Shown here: one piece after another, positions 21,913 through 23,735 of the stretch
How the letters are laid out: every line of letters begins with the position of its first letter
Numbering within the stretch: position 1 is the first letter of the stretch
Origin: Candidatus Bathyarchaeota archaeon
Lineage (GTDB): Archaea; Thermoproteota; Bathyarchaeia; TCS64
DNA: 23,735 nucleotides
Direction: 5' to 3'
Assembly (NCBI GenBank): GCA_030669135.1
Contig: DAOVEE010000006.1
Coordinates: 1-23,735 of the forward strand
The notes under the pieces: model-generated
Told to the model about the DNA's origin: nothing
What the model saw: only the letters and a program-made list of their open reading frames with translations
Database searches by the model: none
Made by a program: the position numbers and the translations under genes

Positions 21913-22008
21913 AAAGCCGATGTCTCCCCTCTCAGGTTCAATCAGGGGCTATGTAACCTGGGATCACACGCCCTCGATCTGCTACTACAAGGATTCTCCC
22001 TAAACTAA
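21913..22008 (+). pseudogene. 3'-end duplicate of the HhH-GPD glycosylase gene
   Basis: The 96 bases encode KADVSPLRFNQGLCNLGSHA, then LDLLLQGFSLN and a stop. They align without gaps to 19711-19806 (KVDVSPLKFNQGLWYLGSHA). By eye 21 of 96 bases differ, with 13 codons changed silently and six changed in amino acid. Nothing upstream resembles the rest of the glycosylase, so it is a 5'-truncated copy. The rest of the gap to 22187 is AT-rich, with a T tract and promoter noted separately. Confidence 0.85.
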
Positions 22009-22019
22009 GGTTCTAAATA

Positions 22020-22034
22020 TTTTTTATTGTTGTT
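22020..22034 (+). terminator. T-rich tract, possible archaeal terminator of the AbiE operon
   Basis: TTTTTTATTGTTGTT follows the glycosylase 3'-end copy. Archaeal RNA polymerase ends on T runs without a hairpin, so this could stop the AbiE transcript. Confidence 0.35.
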
Positions 22035-22157
22035 GGTATTAAATGGTTCACCATTTACCCTAGGCCTGGTTTGTACCCGTCTTAGTAATGCTATTTCAAC
22101 CTGATGAGTTCAAGCCAATGAGCTATATGCGCGATGTAGATATATAATCCATAAAGG

Positions 22158-22170
22158 TTTATTATAATAT
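22158..22170 (+). promoter_or_regulatory. TATA box of the GIY-YIG gene
   Basis: TTTATTATAATAT is centred about 25 bases before ATG 22188, the distance expected between TATA box and transcript start, so the mRNA is probably leaderless. Confidence 0.5.
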
Positions 22171-22187
22171 TTTAGTTATTTTAAAGA

Positions 22188-22667
22188 ATGAATGCCATCG
22201 TAGTAAATTGGTCAGGCCCACATAAACTCAATCAAGCCACTCCCTACTATGAGGGAGGGGCAATTGGTCTGTACATAGTCATACAGGATCACGACGATGT
22301 CGTGTACGTCGGAAAGGCCAGTGCTAAGAAAGGCGCCGTAGCCAGGGCTAGGTCTCACAGGGAGAAATATACTCGGCGGCGGAGAATGCGAGGCCTAGAC
22401 TACGATGAAAATAAAGCATTCGTGTACGCTGGCCACGTAGCCTCCAAGGATGAAGGCTTGATCGATTTGGCTGAATCTCTTCTAATAAGCTATCTCTACA
22501 GAACACACTGGCATCAGATGGTCAACGCTCAAAAGTTGTACTATGAAGATGAGCGCTTGCTCAAAATAATAAACGAGGCTGAGACCTCAAGTAAAATGCT
22601 AGGTAGAATACCTCCATGTCTACCAAAGGAGATAATATCTCCATCTGAACTCACTGGAACAGATTAG
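22188..22667 (+). CDS. GIY-YIG-type endonuclease domain protein
   Basis: The product has 159 residues from ATG 22188, probably leaderless. The domain begins with GLYIVIQ (residues 27-33, GIY variant) and VVYVGKAS (38-45, YIG variant YVG), followed by the catalytic-type Arg in ARARSHR (53-58) and Glu96 in LAESLLISYL. These are the core residues of the GIY-YIG nuclease fold. The C-terminal 50 residues contain no recognised DNA-binding domain. Such small proteins include homing-like, restriction and repair nucleases; the role is unknown. It lies between the second AbiE cassette and the small-terminase paralogue. Confidence 0.75.
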   Translation: MNAIVVNWSGPHKLNQATPYYEGGAIGLYIVIQDHDDVVYVGKASAKKGAVARARSHREKYTRRRRMRGLDYDENKAFVYAGHVASKDEGLIDLAESLLISYLYRTHWHQMVNAQKLYYEDERLLKIINEAETSSKMLGRIPPCLPKEIISPSELTGTD

Positions 22668-22767
22668 ATCCTGAATTAAATAAAAAATATTAATAACAAT
22701 CGAAACTTAGTTCAAACACAGACACAAAAACACATTTCACCCACAAGTACCTACAGCAGACACAGAG

Positions 22768-23160
22768 ATGCGTACCTACATCTTCACTAGGCGAGAACGC
22801 GAAGCCCTCTTTCACTGGTTCGGCGGTACACTGCACAGAGACCAGGACACACTCCTCCACACCCTCCTCAATAGACTCACCAAAAACAGGCAAACCCTCA
22901 TCCAAGACATAAGGCTCTTCACCCTGGCACAGCGGAAACTAGGCACGCGACGCCTCAGAGACCGACGCACCCAGATAACCCTCACAATCGCCCCCATACC
23001 CATAAAGGCCGACCGAACCATCTTCCTCGTCCAGCGTCTCAGAGATGAACTAGAGCATGCAAACGACCCAGACAAAACCCCGAAGAAGAGGCTAGAGGCA
23101 GCCGCCCAGGCCATAAAGACTGCGCGGGTCATCCAAGGTCACAACCCGAAACAGAGCTAA
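22768..23160 (+). CDS. Small-terminase-like protein, intact paralogue
   Basis: The product has 130 residues from ATG 22768. Residues 1-55 (TYIFTRREREALFHWFGG, LIQDIRLFTLAQRK) match the frame at 11522, and residues about 75-125 (APIPIKADRTIFLVQRLRDE, KKRLEAAAQAIKTARVIQG) match the frame at 11701. Here both halves are in one frame, which shows that the split at 11.7 kb is secondary or special. No large terminase follows. Weak ribosome site; an AT-rich tract near 22680-22697 may hold the promoter. It may bind DNA as a packaging or regulatory protein. Confidence 0.58.
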   Translation: MRTYIFTRREREALFHWFGGTLHRDQDTLLHTLLNRLTKNRQTLIQDIRLFTLAQRKLGTRRLRDRRTQITLTIAPIPIKADRTIFLVQRLRDELEHANDPDKTPKKRLEAAAQAIKTARVIQGHNPKQS

Positions 23161-23488
23161 AGTCATTCGACACCGCGCCGCAAGCCAGACACTGGCGAGG
23201 ATCAACGCCTCAAGACAACAGAATTAACAGAAATTCATTGATAAAATATTTCCTTCAGACAAGGGAGGCATGTGACCGCGGTTTAAACATCCTAAGCATA
23301 AAGGTAAACGATTCTCAGATCCAAGAATAGGACTCTCCTCGATGAAAAAGGATGACCCTTTTCTCCCAAACAACCTGAATCCTCAACACCGCCACTTGAA
23401 AACACCACTAATCTTTAAATTGAGTTAACGGTAGAGGAAACCATCAAACACAAGCAGACTACAACCAAAAGCGACCCCCAGAAAAACC
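23161..23488. other. Intergenic stretch without recognised features
   Basis: The 328 bases contain no convincing ORF, RNA gene or repeat on either strand. TCTTTAAATTGAG near 23411 is TATA-like, with no clear target. Confidence 0.4.
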
Positions 23489-23735
23489 CTACCCCTCACC
23501 AGCAACGTTACCGGCGATACGCCGCGCCTCCGGCAAAGCCTTCCTGTAGACCTCCACCGACAACCTGAAACCAAGACCAATCAACACATCGAGGCACTCC
23601 ACAAACTCCCCCAAACCCAGCAACCCCTCAGCCAAACCAAGCAACAAAACACCCACAGTCCCCAGGCAGCGCACACCAAACACCCGAGCCGTCGCAGAGC
23701 CCTCCCTCCCATATTCTGCGATAGGGGTCCCACCA
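23489..23735 (-). CDS. DUF3368 PIN-domain toxin, C-terminal part (5' end cut by window edge)
   Basis: The minus strand is open from the right edge to a TAG at 23489. The product includes GSATARVFGVRCLGTVGVLL, then LAEGLLGLGEF and LIGLGFRLSVEVYRKAL. The GT.GVLL motif followed by GFR(L/I)S is the C-terminal signature of DUF3368 PIN proteins, usually toxins with a UPF0175-type antitoxin. About 80 of some 150 residues are inside the window; the active-site N-terminus and antitoxin should lie beyond 23735. Confidence 0.65.
   Translation of the reverse strand, partial: GGTPIAEYGREGSATARVFGVRCLGTVGVLLLGLAEGLLGLGEFVECLDVLIGLGFRLSVEVYRKALPEARRIAGNVAGEG

Overview
The window is archaeal chromosome or provirus DNA from an organism I cannot place at species level. 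The evidence is TATA-box promoters, frequent GTG and TTG starts, heavy use of AGA, AGG and ATA codons, AbrB-type VapB and PIN-type VapC pairs, a COG2401-type ABC-ATPase/GNAT fusion, and long-form archaeal RmlA remnants. An uncultivated, probably thermophilic archaeon is the best guess. No tRNA, rRNA, CRISPR array, integrase or transposase was seen.

Left part (about 0.6-5.7 kb): a compact head module of a tailed (HK97-fold) virus on the plus strand. Its order is two small DNA-binding-like proteins, a 40-residue peptide, portal, prohead protease fused to a coiled-coil scaffold, head decoration protein, major capsid protein, a gp6-like head-tail connector and a winged-helix protein. Most genes overlap by an ATGA-type junction. 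No tail gene follows. Instead there are two minus-strand toxin-antitoxin modules (5.8-8.8 kb): AbrB/VapC, and an AbiE pair whose antitoxin carries an extra NucS-like nuclease domain. A perfect 34-bp palindrome overlaps the AbiE promoter.

Middle part (9.2-13.4 kb): a second viral plus-strand operon. It holds an unknown protein, a two-helix membrane protein, a small basic protein, the ABC-ATPase/GNAT fusion, a small-terminase-like protein split over two frames, and the large terminase. The large terminase has substituted acidic residues and an inserted zinc ribbon.

Right part (13.4-23.7 kb): an accretion zone. Three unrelated toxin-antitoxin cassettes (AbrB/VapC, DUF4258/DUF2283, and a second AbiE pair) each lie between two diverged copies of the 3' end of a different gene: a NUDIX hydrolase, RmlA and an HhH-GPD DNA glycosylase. 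A further VapBC and a 3'-end fragment of an unknown gene follow the second RmlA copy. A flippase 3' end and a hexapeptide acetyltransferase point to a former surface-glycan locus. The window ends with a GIY-YIG nuclease, an intact paralogue of the small-terminase-like protein and the C-terminus of a DUF3368 PIN toxin.

The most interesting pattern is the repeated arrangement [gene 3' end]-[toxin/antitoxin]-[diverged copy of the same 3' end]. It suggests a common route by which such cassettes enter this genome, for example integration at gene 3' ends by elements that carry their own version of that end. This is an inference from layout; no recombinase is visible here.
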